Positions 11,640 through 22,079 of a stretch of 64,000 bases of DNA are shown piece after piece. A program made the position numbers and the translations under genes. Location of the stretch: the NCBI GenBank assembly GCA_903813345.2, contig CAIIXF020000009.1, positions 35,271,759 to 35,335,758 on the forward strand, written 5' to 3'. The notes beneath the pieces were generated by a model, which worked only from the letters and a program-made list of their open reading frames with translations, did no database searches and was not told the DNA's origin. Position 1 is the stretch's first letter. The number at the start of each line of letters is the position of its first letter. The stretch is from Owenia fusiformis (lineage: Eukaryota; Annelida; Polychaeta; Sabellida; Oweniidae).

Positions 11640-12420
11640 GGGAACATCTCCGTCTGTATGTATGTCTGTCCGCCCAGGCAATAACTCAAATACCGTTTTG
11701 TTCATATTTTATACACATGTGCCCTATGGGGATAGAAGTTCTGCTCGAAAGCCGATTTTGAAAATGGTCGCTCGTTTCAAAATGGCGGCCATTTTAGTGC
11801 CGATTTTACAGTTATTTAGGTATAGTATATAAAACTGTAATAGCAATGTGTTTTAAATGTAAAAAGGTTATATAGGACATTAATAAAGCTAGACACACAA
11901 TATTTAAGAAACACATGGCAGCCATCTTGAAAAAATGGTGGCTTTTACACGCTATTTTTGCTATAACTTGAAAAGTAGTGGAGCGATATTGTTCATATTT
12001 GAAATGTGACTACTTATTATGACACTTTGGCTAGAAGACGACATTTTCAAAATGGCCGCCATTTTACATGCATTATTTTACGTTTTTTACTAAAACTCAA
12101 AATGTAATAGAGCGATTTTGTTCATATTTGATATGTGAATACTCATAAGCATAGTACATTGTTTTATGATAATTTGGCTAGTGAACGACCATTTTGAAAA
12201 TGGCCGCCATTTTTACTTGTGTTGTTTTATGTTTTTTACTATAACTCAAAAAAGTAATAGAGCGATTTTGTTCATATTTGATGTGTGAATACTCATAAGC
12301 ATGGCTCATTGTTTTATGACACTTTAGCTAAAAGGTAGCCATTTTGAATTTTTGCTATCACTGAGATTGTAGCAGAAGGATTTTGTAAAAATGGCAGCCA
12401 TGGCTGTTCGATGGGATTTG
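11640..12420. repeat. Diverged tandem array with ATGGCCGCCAT cores, period about 150 bases
   Basis: Repeats of a block containing AAAATGGCCGCCATTTT, a TTTTACTATAACTCAAAA tract, AGAGCGATTTTGTTCATA and GTGAATACTCATAAGCAT recur about every 150 bases (11.9-12.35 kb), with a more divergent copy at the left end. The array lies in unit A only, so it inserted or expanded after the duplication, or was lost from unit B. Confidence 0.75.
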
Positions 12421-12429
12421 CTACACTTT

Positions 12430-12560
12430 GGTGTTGCTGTTGTCTAGTTAGCCCATGTCCCATACAATATATTAAGAATTAACAATATATTAACCAATGA
12501 CAAATCCCATCTGACCATCAGTTGGTGTTAAACTGGCAGCATTTTCTACAAACATGCAAT
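12430..12560 (-). pseudogene. Decayed copy of synaptopodin-2-like exon 10 and flank
   Basis: The stretch CAAATCCCATCTGACCATCA followed by GTTGGTGTTAAACTGGCAGC (about 12491-12530) is identical to part of the exon at 22475-22687, and the flanking intron also matches. The acceptor side is altered and the frame is not maintained. It is the unit A counterpart of the functional exon in unit B. Confidence 0.85.
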
Positions 12561-12627
12561 CAGGACACAAAATGCATGCTAAAATCAGTCTTATTTCAAT
12601 CTGGAGTGATTTTGTCTGTTTTCTTTA

Positions 12628-12845
12628 CTATTATCTAGTACATTGTCAAGCACACTGGTCGGAGTTGAAGAGTCATTTCTTAAAGAAACAAATGATGTTG
12701 ACACTCTTCTTATATCATCAGGGGTTCTGGGGGTTCCTTGTCTTGCATGAACTGGTTGATGTTGTGTCATGTCTCCAATTTGTATCTCAGGTCTGTAGTG
12801 TCCATTCTGTTGTGAATTTTGCCCCTTGGTTGGCACTATACCATC
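12628..12845 (-). pseudogene. Decayed copy of synaptopodin-2-like exon 8
   Basis: It matches about 23916-24130 (3' two-thirds of the exon at 23914-24369) with few changes. It retains an open frame with ARQGTPRTPDDIRR and VSTSFVSLRNDSSTPTSVL. Here the splice donor GTGATT is replaced, the exon's 5' third is missing, and exon 9 between this and the previous fragment is deleted. It has no upstream exons in this unit and is taken as a pseudo-exon. Confidence 0.88.
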
Positions 12846-13554
12846 ACGATGGCTGATTTGGTCACATGACACTGGCCACATGACAATGTTTTTAAACTAT
12901 TTCATAGATATCGCTGTAACACATTTTATCATATTTCCAATTATTTAACCCCTGTAAGAATGGTGACTACCCTGTCGTAAAATAACTTTCATTTGCAATA
13001 TTTTGATAAGGATTTCAACTTGTCTCCCGGTTTGCTGTGTCTTTTACTGTTATGAAAATAAGTGTCGATTTACGCACGAATATGTGGGTTAAAAATGATA
13101 GAAAATACTGTGTTCAGATTGGCTGGAATTGGACACACCTTGCATAACTATTTGTCATCATCATTAAAGACATTGTAAAGAATCTCCAGCAGCATAAGTG
13201 ATATTAAAGCCAAATAAATAATTTATAATAAAAACTTTTGTGTGAAGAAATTAAACTTTTGTTGTGAAGCAGTTTTACTACAGTTCGGTGATAATGAGGC
13301 ATATGTGGTCTAAAGTGAAGGACTTTCTTCCTGTTCTCAATTAAATGATGGGACTTGGCTGATTTTACTGTTTTTTAAGTTAATGGCATGATCATGACAG
13401 TGGTTTTATTGAAAGATAAATAGCAAGTGATGTGAAATACTTGGCACATGCAACTATAATGTCCATGTATGCCAAGACACATATAACATACAGTATCTAA
13501 TACCTATACGTATAATTGAGTTTAATTTAGTATATATCCCAAAACAGTGTTACT
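12846..13554. other. Junction between duplication units A and B
   Basis: No gene is seen. About 13176-13300 resembles 25840-25960 (shared GTGATATTAAA and ATTAAACTTTTGTTGTGAAG), an intron of the synaptopodin-2-like gene. Unit A therefore once reached at least that far. The copy boundary must lie between about 13300 and 13555, where similarity to the SORBS intron at 3695 starts. Confidence 0.5.
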
Positions 13555-13622
13555 TTAGTGTTGGTTTTCCTTACCTGTAGCACATTTATCATATTATTTT
13601 TAAACAACTTTAAAGAAGTTGG

Positions 13623-13681
13623 AAGGCCATGGAGGGGAATCAGAGGAATGGAGCAAGGAGAGACTCAGATAACCTCCTGTG
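13623..13681 (+). pseudogene. Remnant of SORBS exon b in unit B
   Basis: It encodes WKAMEGNQRNGARRDSDNLL in frame with the parental exon and retains the donor CCT|GTGAGT. The acceptor and first eight codons are lost. Confidence 0.8.
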
Positions 13682-13888
13682 AGTATGCAATACACAATTA
13701 ATTAATTTAGTGTTAATACTGTTACAAGTGCTAGTTAAAAGGAATACAAAGTTTTGTCTTCTAAACTTGATCTTCCAATCCAACTTAGTTTTGTTGTTGT
13801 ATCATTAACCCCTTAATTGTTATTGAGCCCGGGATTTTGCATGTGAACTGGACCATGGAGCTGCCATTTTAACCAATAAGCGGTTCTT

Positions 13889-14885
13889 TACGGCATTGTT
13901 ATGACGTCATTGATGCCATAGAATTCCCAAAAGATTTCTGGCGCCATTTTTGAATAAAATGCCGACTTGTTTATATTTCGTTTGCAACAATAGACCACAT
14001 GGCGTAGAATAATGGAAGTACGTCACAACGCATGCGCGTAAATCGACATTTCATGGTCCAAAGATTTCAATGGAGAGCAGTCTTCATCAAAATTTAAAAT
14101 CTTAATAACTTTTTAGCAAATCATTTATTTTCTTAGGATTCAACGGATCCTTGTTAGACCCAACGAAGTGTTCATTTTGATATATAAAATGGCCTTTTAA
14201 TGATTCAATTTTCGGGATATTTTGCTAAAATCCCCCATTGGCCGCCATTATGAACTTTGAAAAAACACAAATCCTCATCATTTCATATAATTCGTTAAGT
14301 GATCTAAACAACTCCAATCGCTTAGGATTCAACGGATTCTAAGAGATCAAACTAATACAATATGTTGACAACCCCCGTTTCAATATTTGCCGCATTTCCA
14401 TTATTCTACGCCATGATCTAAAGAAAATAATATAAAATTTCGTAGGATTCTGGACGGGAATTAGCGGCTAGATGGTTTCATAATATTTGAACAGTTGATC
14501 GAAATGGTATACCGTGGAATGTACACAATAATTCCTTGAGGATACTTTTCTAGTAGAATATAATGCGATTACTTTCATAAGTTTGGTGATTTTTCTACCT
14601 ACCCTATATAACATTGAAGAAAATACACACAGTAGTTTATAATTAAAAACAGGCCTTGTAGGAATTAAATTCATTTTTGAAAAATATACATGTATTGAAA
14701 CAACCTTTCCAAATATATATGACATCGAAAATGCGGCGACAATATTTAGCGGACATAGTTATAAAATATCAGTAAAATGTGCTCTATTTCTGTGATTTGA
14801 GTATGATGTGATATCTAGCGACACTTTTCAGGCATCAATTTAAAGGCATCAATGACGTCATTGATATATAACAATGGCGGCATTC
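13889..14885. mobile_element. Nested inverted-repeat insertion in unit B
   Basis: This block has no counterpart in unit A. Its outer arms share ATGACGTCATTGATGCC (13901-13917) with its complement at 14845-14861, and GCCATTGTTAT-like sequence extends outward. An inner perfect 20-base inverted pair lies at 13998-14017 and 14396-14415. Direct copies of CTTAGGATTCAACGGAT occur near 14135 and 14321. It looks like a non-autonomous DNA element, or one nested in another. Confidence 0.6.
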
Positions 14886-15430
14886 GCTGCGGTCGAGATA
14901 TGGGTGTTTTGAACTTGAATTACAGTTCAAACACGATATGTCAATTGGGTGAGCTGAAGTGAAAGATGATGGTAATAAGTAGTCAGCTTGCAAATTGGAT
15001 CATGAAACTTCGCATTACCTTTAAGCACTGCAGTATTATATTTTACTGCAAATACATGTAGACCAGTCTATATTTGTGCTGTAGTGTTATCATTAAACAT
15101 TAAAATAAAGTTAAATTGTGGGTGTACAATTCTACACTATCCTAAAATGTGACATTTTTATTCATCAAAGTGTCTCTTATGGGATAATTGAGGCTGTTGA
15201 ACCCCAATGACTTGTGTGTGTACGATATTGCACATGGAGCTAGTATATAGCTGATGGATTTATCAAATATCTTTTTGATCTCAATTTATTTTACTTAGAT
15301 AAAATCTATCTTTATTTTTATTTTTCTTAAAGACCTGAGCAGAAATCTCACCCCAATTAGATTCCTCAGTTACGTGCCTAATGCTGTTATAACCATGCCA
15401 TTAAAAATGAAATGATACAAAAATGTTTCA
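14886..15430. other. Unit B intronic remnant with broken SORBS exon c
   Basis: About 15194-15420 aligns to 4070-4624. The exon c remnant at 15341-15363 still reads PEQKSHPN before a TAG, and most of the exon has been deleted. Nothing else coding is seen. Confidence 0.6.
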
Positions 15431-15431
15431 G

Positions 15432-15522
15432 GGAGACGCATGATGCAGCAGACGCCGAGGGTCAAGGCTACGCCAAGTACTCTTTCAACGCACAATCACC
15501 TTCGGAACTTTCATTCAAGAAA
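15432..15522 (+). pseudogene. Fused SORBS d/e exon copy (start of SH3-2 copy)
   Basis: The acceptor TGTTTCAG comes from exon d and the coding body from exon e, joined by deletion. It reads [12 protein letters not shown], then KYSFNAQSPSELSFKK, and ends at AAA|GTACTT. Its incoming phase still matches exons b and c. Confidence 0.8.
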
Positions 15523-16142
15523 GTACTTGTATATGATAATTTTTAATAATAATAATGACCATGCAATTCCAAATTTTTGAATTTTGTAACTTGATAACTG
15601 AGAATCAAAGCAGTGTCCTTGTATGGCGATGGTGACTGTTGCTTCTTATAGGCCTTAGCAAAGAACCATCTCAATATCTCACATATATTGTAAAATATAT
15701 GAAAAATATAATTTGTTTCGTGTGCTGTCAGAGTTGTTCTAATTTCACAGGACTAGTTCAAAATATAACATCATTTTGAGTGATGTCATTTAATCAATGA
15801 TTTGATTTTGAATATCAAATATATGTATCATATATATGAGTGTAGATACTTGCTACATGTATGTACAAAGCGATTCAACAATAATATGGGAAATGATCTG
15901 AGATTAGGTTTATCTCATGATTACAATCAAATTGTCATGTTCTGATCCAAGTTTAAAAAAAAATCAAATTAGTTTATCATACAAATATGGGGCTGAAAAA
16001 TAACACATGGATCTCCATAATATCAGAAATATCACTGGCTGTTATTGTATAGATAAATAATAAGTATAAGACAAATAATAAATACAAAATCCTGAATATG
16101 GACTGTAAATGTAAAATATCACAATTTAGTACTTTTTTCCAG

Positions 16143-16293
16143 GGTGATATAGTGACACTGATACGTCAAATAGATGAAAACTGGTTTGAAGGTCGTTACA
16201 ATAATAAGACAGGAATATTCCCTAAGTCATACATTGAAGTAATCAGGGAGCCAATAGTGGCACAGGGTTTCACCACCCCAGCTAATTAGGATT
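16143..16293 (+). pseudogene. SORBS exon f copy (rest of SH3-2 copy) with premature stop
   Basis: The acceptor and donor are intact. It encodes GDIVTLIRQIDENWFEG and GIFPKSYIEVIREP, then GFTTPAN and TAG at 16287-16289. The stop falls after the complete SH3 fold, so a transcript ending here would still make a whole SH3 domain. Confidence 0.82.
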
Positions 16294-16367
16294 GTAAGTA
16301 AATTAAATAATTTTAAGAAAAATAGTTTTCTATTATGTTACCACAAATGGTGACATACATTGTTATA

Positions 16368-17360
16368 CAGGGCGTATTAACAAAAACGCAACAAGTAGTT
16401 ATCTCGTAAAATCACAAAACTAGTGATGACTACATCAATTTCATTTAATGTACCATAAAGCCATGTCTCTCCTCTTTGCAATGATATGTCATTCATCCAC
16501 ATGTGGTAGTGGTTGGGTGAGAAATCCTTCCATTTGCACAGTGGATCAAAATTGGCTCTGCGCCAAGTTTTAGATATTGAAAAAATAAGTGCAAGGGCTA
16601 AGTGCCAATGGAAGTTCCCCTAACTTGAATTGTTGTGACTTTTTCTTTTGGAGCTATCTCAGGAGCATCTGTGCTCACAATTCCTCCACCAGATATTGCA
16701 AAACCTCGAGAAAGATTTGCCCATGGGCTGCTTTTCTTTGCTTTAACCCACACATGATTCAGGGCTGAACCATGCATGATGTGGACAGACGAGCGCATCT
16801 TTATGTGCAAGGAAGTGGTGGGAATTTGGAGGGGTATAGGATGTATTCTTGCAAGAGTATGAGTATGAACACTTTACTGTCTATCCCATACCTGTTACAC
16901 CTTCTTCCAATAGCCCCTATGCCCCTTGTACTGACTTTTCCAATGTTTTAAACTTGGGTCCGAGCTGAATTTTGCCCCACTTTGCAAAATTAATGATTAT
17001 TCGGCCAGAGATGACCCCCTGTGAATGAATGATATTCCATTGCAAAGAGGAGTAATTTGGCTTTTTGGTACATTGAATTAAAAGGATGCAGTCAGCATTG
17101 ATTTTATGTTTTCGTCCGATATTGCATCGGGCTCCGTACACTGACTTTTGCAATGTTTATAACTTGGCCCGAAGCTAATTTTGGCCCACTTTGCAAATGG
17201 AATGATTACTCACCCAACCATGACCAAATATCAATGAATGATATATCATTGTAAAGAGGAGACACATGGCTTTATGGTGCATTGAATGAATTCAATGCTG
17301 TTATCACTGGTTTTGTGCTTTTCCAAGATAACAATCTGTTGCTTTTTTTTATACGCACTG
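16368..17360. mobile_element. Long-TIR Tc1/mariner-like non-autonomous transposon
   Basis: The element begins CAGGGCGTAT and ends with the complement of CAGTGCGTAT, each flanked by TA (TA target duplication, as in Tc1/mariner). The inverted arms run about 230 bases with shared blocks such as CACCATAAAGCCATGTGTCT and TGGTTGGGTGAG. Internal subrepeats occur around 16917 and 17135. No transposase frame is evident. It lies within the intron between the f and g exon copies of unit B only. Confidence 0.8.
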
Positions 17361-17514
17361 TAGTCTCCAACTTTTTGTATTCAGTGGTTGGTGGTTGATG
17401 CCTGTAACAAATTGCATGTGGTGACCTTTGCATGCTCATGGATTGTTTACGCATACACAATTTTTTGTGTTCTTCTAATTCAATACAATTGTTTTTATGA
17501 TCCTTGTATTGCAG

Positions 17515-17612
17515 TGGATTCTCCCAATGGTACTCTCTCACCAAACATCCACACAAATGGGCTAACAGATGTTATCGATGCTTTCTCTCCAACACCCATG
17601 GAAATTGGCTAA
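17515..17612 (+). pseudogene. SORBS exon g start copy fused to 3' UTR
   Basis: The acceptor TTGTATTGCAG is intact. It encodes DSPNGTLSPNIHTNG and [11 protein letters not shown], then stops. A deletion joins it directly to the equivalent of 9985 in the parental 3' UTR, removing SH3-3. Confidence 0.85.
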
Positions 17613-19160
17613 ATGAATAATTTGTTAGATAGATTTGAACCAAGCATAACTGACAATGTGCAGATAGAAAAATAAATGCAATTCATTTACTGTGATATAA
17701 TAATAATTATAGATATTTTTATTTGATTCATAGAGCTATTAAAACATGCATCTGAGATGACTAAATAATAAATCTTCTTGATGCTTGGATTCAATTTTAT
17801 TATTATGATTTACATGGCAGAATCATGGGCATTGCAGAATGGATCATATGACCTACATTCATTCATCTCCTTATTTTGCTAAAATGATGAAAACGATAAT
17901 AAGTATTTAAAATCATTATGCCAAATTTAATTCATAACACTAATCCTTAGTTACAAAATTTTAATCACTCCATTATAAATAATTCATGAATTAATTTTTG
18001 CACATTACAATATTATTAAATATTATCTAGATGATATTTCAATGGAATTGAACATTTTGAAGTTCATAACTTCATTTTATATACCCTTTGCATTCGTTTG
18101 ACTTCACTTCTAAAAAGAGAGCTTCGTCTTCACTCTTTGAAACTAAAATAAACCTGTGAACTTACCGCGCCAATCAGTGTTCGTCGGCCAAATTTGACCG
18201 ACGTTCTATATATGGTCATTCCTTCTGACGTCATTGTTGAGCCTGGAATTGACCAATGACATGCGCATATTTAATTAGAACGCATTTGGCGTATGTTTCT
18301 TCAATCTCGCTGATTGGTGAAAGAAAGGTCAGCGCGTTTGTCAGAAGTGATTTATTACCCAAACTGTCCCCGGTACCTGTCGTGGGGGCGGGGCTACTAA
18401 ACTGCAATATGGTCTCTACTAGGCAGAGTGTAGTTTAACTAGACTCTGCACACAGGGTACATTTTATATTAATCCTGTGTAACCATAGAAATTGTTTTAT
18501 TGAATATTTATTATAATCAACACAGATTATATCGTCAAATGTGAGTGTTTAGGAAATAAATTTAGGTTGTATTTATTGTTTGGTATTAACAACATGTTTT
18601 TTAAGATGTAATTTTGAAACCTCTTCAATCAGAATGAAGTCAAGGATGTATTTAGTACAATGTATATATTTACATACAGTATAATGAAATATTGCTTCAT
18701 AAAATGACATAAGGAAAATGTACAAAATTGACACTGTGTGGTACAATTATTAACAAAATTTGGTAGACTATTAGAATATTGAAACTATTTTACAAATAAT
18801 CAGCTTGTTAAATCATAAATCAGATGCAATCACTGTGAATTGTGTTGATGTAGGACAGATAGATGTCACCCCTGGAGTTATGTTGTAAAATGCTACCATC
18901 TATATGTATGGCTTTTGACTAGAAATATCTGCAATTCTAATAATATATTTTGCAATATAATATTATATATTTGTTGTGTTACAATTTATTGAAAGACCAG
19001 TAAAGGTTTCAGGGTTTTAATGGATATGATGAGTATATTAGTGACCTCATGTATCAGATTGGACTGGAAGTATATTTATTATTCACTTTTGTTCCAATTC
19101 TTCTATCAACTTGGGCAATATTATATTGAAAACTCTCAAATAATACAAAATTCGAAATTG
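17613..19160 (+). other. Duplicate of the SORBS 3' UTR region (unit B)
   Basis: It aligns almost throughout to about 9985-11220 (for example GAATAATTTGTTAGATAGAT, GGCTTTTGACTAGAAATATC) with scattered indels, interrupted by the insertion at 18082-18459. No coding content. Confidence 0.85.
18082..18459. mobile_element. 378-base DNA transposon insertion with 9-base target duplication
   Basis: It starts TACCCTTTG and ends CAGGGTA, giving short TACCCT inverted ends. The flanking CATTTTATA is present once in unit A (10432-10440) and twice here (18073-18081, 18460-18468), so unit A preserves the exact empty site. A subterminal hairpin (GCAGAGT...ACTCTGC, about 18423-18449) precedes the right end. 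Superfamily uncertain; a 9-base duplication would suit Mutator-like or Merlin-like groups. Confidence 0.88.
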
Positions 19161-21759
19161 TGTTTTGTTTAATGCAACATGTTTATTTTATTAACATTAT
19201 TTATCAATGCAACCTCATATACTGTAGTTATTTTTACATTATTACAACATTATCTGACATCCATACAGCACAAACATAAGGGAAACCATAAAAAGATGGT
19301 GCTTTTATTCACAATTCAATTTCTGACTATAGAAAGTATAGAGCTCAAACCTTTCAGTTTAGTGACATTTACAGTTTTTTATTGCCTACAATACATTTTA
19401 CGAGATGCCAATAAAGTTTTATCTTTTCAGTTGCTACTATGAATGTATGAAACTTGAAAGGAAGAAATTTAAATTGTTGACTTTATATCAGAAAACAGAA
19501 AACCATCCTACTGTATTTCAGTTATACGTTAATGAAACAGTTTTTTCAAATACATGTATGTGTTAAACGCTGATTTGGTAGTATAAAGTATTCATAATAC
19601 CAAACCACAATTAGAATTGCACATTATTTGTACAGAACATTTTCTTCCAAAATATTTTACTTTTTCCAAAACATTCCACAATATGATATAACAATTGTAA
19701 CATTTTTCACTCAAGGTAAAAAAGTAAGGACACTTAATGAGGCTTAAAGTGAATGTCTCCTTCCAATGTCCAATGTATACTTTCAGAATCCACTTCCCAA
19801 GCTCAACTATACATACACATCAACTATACACATCTTAATCTAATACCACAGCACTTTATTAATTAGGTAAATTAGTGATAGCAGATCATAACTTAAATAG
19901 CATTATATCTTATCTGTGCTAAGTCTGCACACATATTCTAAGGCATCACATACATTGCCAATCTCCATTGTTTGATAAAAATTCCATAACAGATGTTTAG
20001 GTTGTGTTGTCATCGTTTTAAAGAAAGCGTTGCAAATTCTTGATTTCAAATACTGTAGTAAATGGAGCGGTTGCTAGATAAATTTTGATTAAATGCAAAA
20101 TTCAGATAATGTTTAATGTTTATCTATAGATTGTTGTAGAAACATCTTCAACTTGTCTTCAAAAATACATATGATATCAAAGATGTACTTATCACAGACA
20201 TATGGTTAACGATTTGCAACACTATGACTAATTTTATCCTTATTACACCTTGACTGAGCCAAATCACCAAATGCCACCCATGCTTGTTTTTCTTCTGAGC
20301 TGAATATGTAAACATTGCATAAAACAAACAAATCAAAGGTAAAGTTGCACTTTCCAATTAAATGCAAGAAAGCAGCAAAACTAAATGCATACACATAGTA
20401 TTTTTTGTATCTGGATGAGTGTTTCTGTGATTTGATAGGACTTGAAATAGCCAAGACGCATGATCATGCTGTAAGAAATCCAATTTTATCATTAAACCGA
20501 TGTATAAGTTCACCTTTAATGTCTGCAAATTATTGGTTATAGCCCACACCGTAGGGTAATGGCAATGTTTTTACAAAATATTCTTAACTTAGATTAACAA
20601 ACAGGGACCATCTATTACAATTTTAAGAGTTTTAATGTTTATTCCTAAAAAATAATAAATAATTTTATAATTTTGTCTTGTAGCTTACATTAGTATATTG
20701 TGTTGCTATATTCGCAACTGAACATTAACACTGCAAGTTACATTTCAATCAACATAAATATATGCAGCAATATAGACATGGTCTTATGTAGGTCAAATGG
20801 TTTAGGTTCAGAGCCAGCAGAATATTACGTTTCATCACTATATTTGGCAGAGCACCTTTGAGCTGATTGGATAACTAGCAAACTCCAAGAAGATCATCCC
20901 CACACTAATACCTTGCAAAATCAACATTCTGAAGAGCATTTACCTTAACCTGGCATATCAAATACATTATTATCTGAATATACAAAAATCAAACTGATAA
21001 TGGTTGTAGTATTCGTAAAGGTATTACCAGCTGTATGCCATAAGTCACGCAATGTATTTGAAAGTATACCATGCACATTATAATAATTTTATTGTAAAAT
21101 CATGATTCATCTAATCCCCTTAAACTGATGTACACAGCACACCAACATTTTGTACACTTAAAAAGTTATATATTATATACACAATAATAATCATCCAATA
21201 CTAAGTGATAAAATCACAATGAACTGTTTTGGACATCACCACTCATCTAGAAAACAATATACATGTACATGTTATGATTTTTAATAATTTATTTGTCAAT
21301 TCAGTCATGATTAACCACTGTTGTTATAACAAATACTATTTACATTTTAGGTTATCTAGTGCATGTTTATCATAAAATCGTAATCAGCAGTTTTAGATTT
21401 TGCATATACATTGATGTAGTGAGTTTGGCAATCTACATGCCTTATTAAGCATTTGATATCAACTATTTATCTACAGATCTAATATGATACATTTTCGATG
21501 TTATGAAACACGAATTATTGCTATATTCAACCTCAACCCTAAACCATTTCAATAAATGAGTGAAAGGTAATATGGCAACTATTTTATTTACATTTAAACT
21601 AGTTTTAAAATAATATTAATTTGCAGTACATATTATCATTTTCTCATTAAAGCAATCAATCATTACATAGAAACATCATCTCTATAACTGCAAACATTCA
21701 AACTTTAAAAAATAGTTACATCTCATTTCAAGTCAATGTTTCATATACTGTATATGTCT
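19161..21759 (-). other. Convergent intergenic region / 3' UTR of the synaptopodin-2-like gene
   Basis: This is AT-rich noncoding DNA between the SORBS 3' UTR copy and the stop codon at 21760. Most of it is probably 3' UTR of the minus-strand gene. The polyadenylation site is not determinable. No repeat structure stands out. Confidence 0.45.
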
Positions 21760-22079
21760 CTATAAGTCACTGACAGCTATAGGTTGACCACCATGGGGTT
21801 TTAACTTCATCGCACTTGGGTCAAAGCCACCGAATGGCCTCACAGCTTGATTTGCTGCTTTGAAATTCAGTTTTTTAAATCCCTGACTGGATGGTGCTTC
21901 TGTGGAGTCATTACTCCCTACACTAGATGAGCCCCATGATTTTGTTGATCCTTGTCCTACACTTCCAAATGCCTGGGGTTTCCTGTTGTAATTTGTTGAT
22001 GCAAACTGGCCTGGTCGTGGCATCCCACCTGGAGCGCTGCTTGTTGATACAGGCATGGGGGTACTTGATGGTGGAGTTG
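21760..22079 (-). CDS. SYNPO2: Synaptopodin-2-like exon 11 (C-terminus)
   Basis: The acceptor is ACTATTTCAG; phase 1 in. It encodes a Pro/Ser-rich tail with NYNRKPQAFGSVG and NQAVRPFGGFDPSAM, and ends at TAG (21760-21762). Its unit A counterpart has been deleted. Confidence 0.88.

Larger units (their letters stand above)
13555..17612 (+). pseudogene. Truncated tandem copy of the SORBS SH3 region
   Basis: This is a second copy of 3695-6106. It keeps remnants of exon b (13623-13681), a broken exon c (15341-15363, ending in TAG), a fused d/e exon (15432-15522), exon f (16143-16293) and the start of exon g (17515-17612). A deletion joins the acceptor of exon d to the middle of exon e, yet the frame survives. 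Exon f has an in-frame TAG at 16287-16289 where the parent has TAT. SH3-1, SH3-3 and all upstream exons are missing. The SH3-2 copy (KYSFNAQSPSELSFKKGD, DENWFEGRYNNKTGIFP, SYIEVI) is intact with conservative changes only, so an expressed alternative 3' end cannot be excluded. Confidence 0.82.

Noticed and set aside
16598-16810. 70-codon minus-strand frame within the Tc1-like element
   Set aside because: It has no recognisable DDE motif or other transposase feature and is flanked by unrelated subrepeats.
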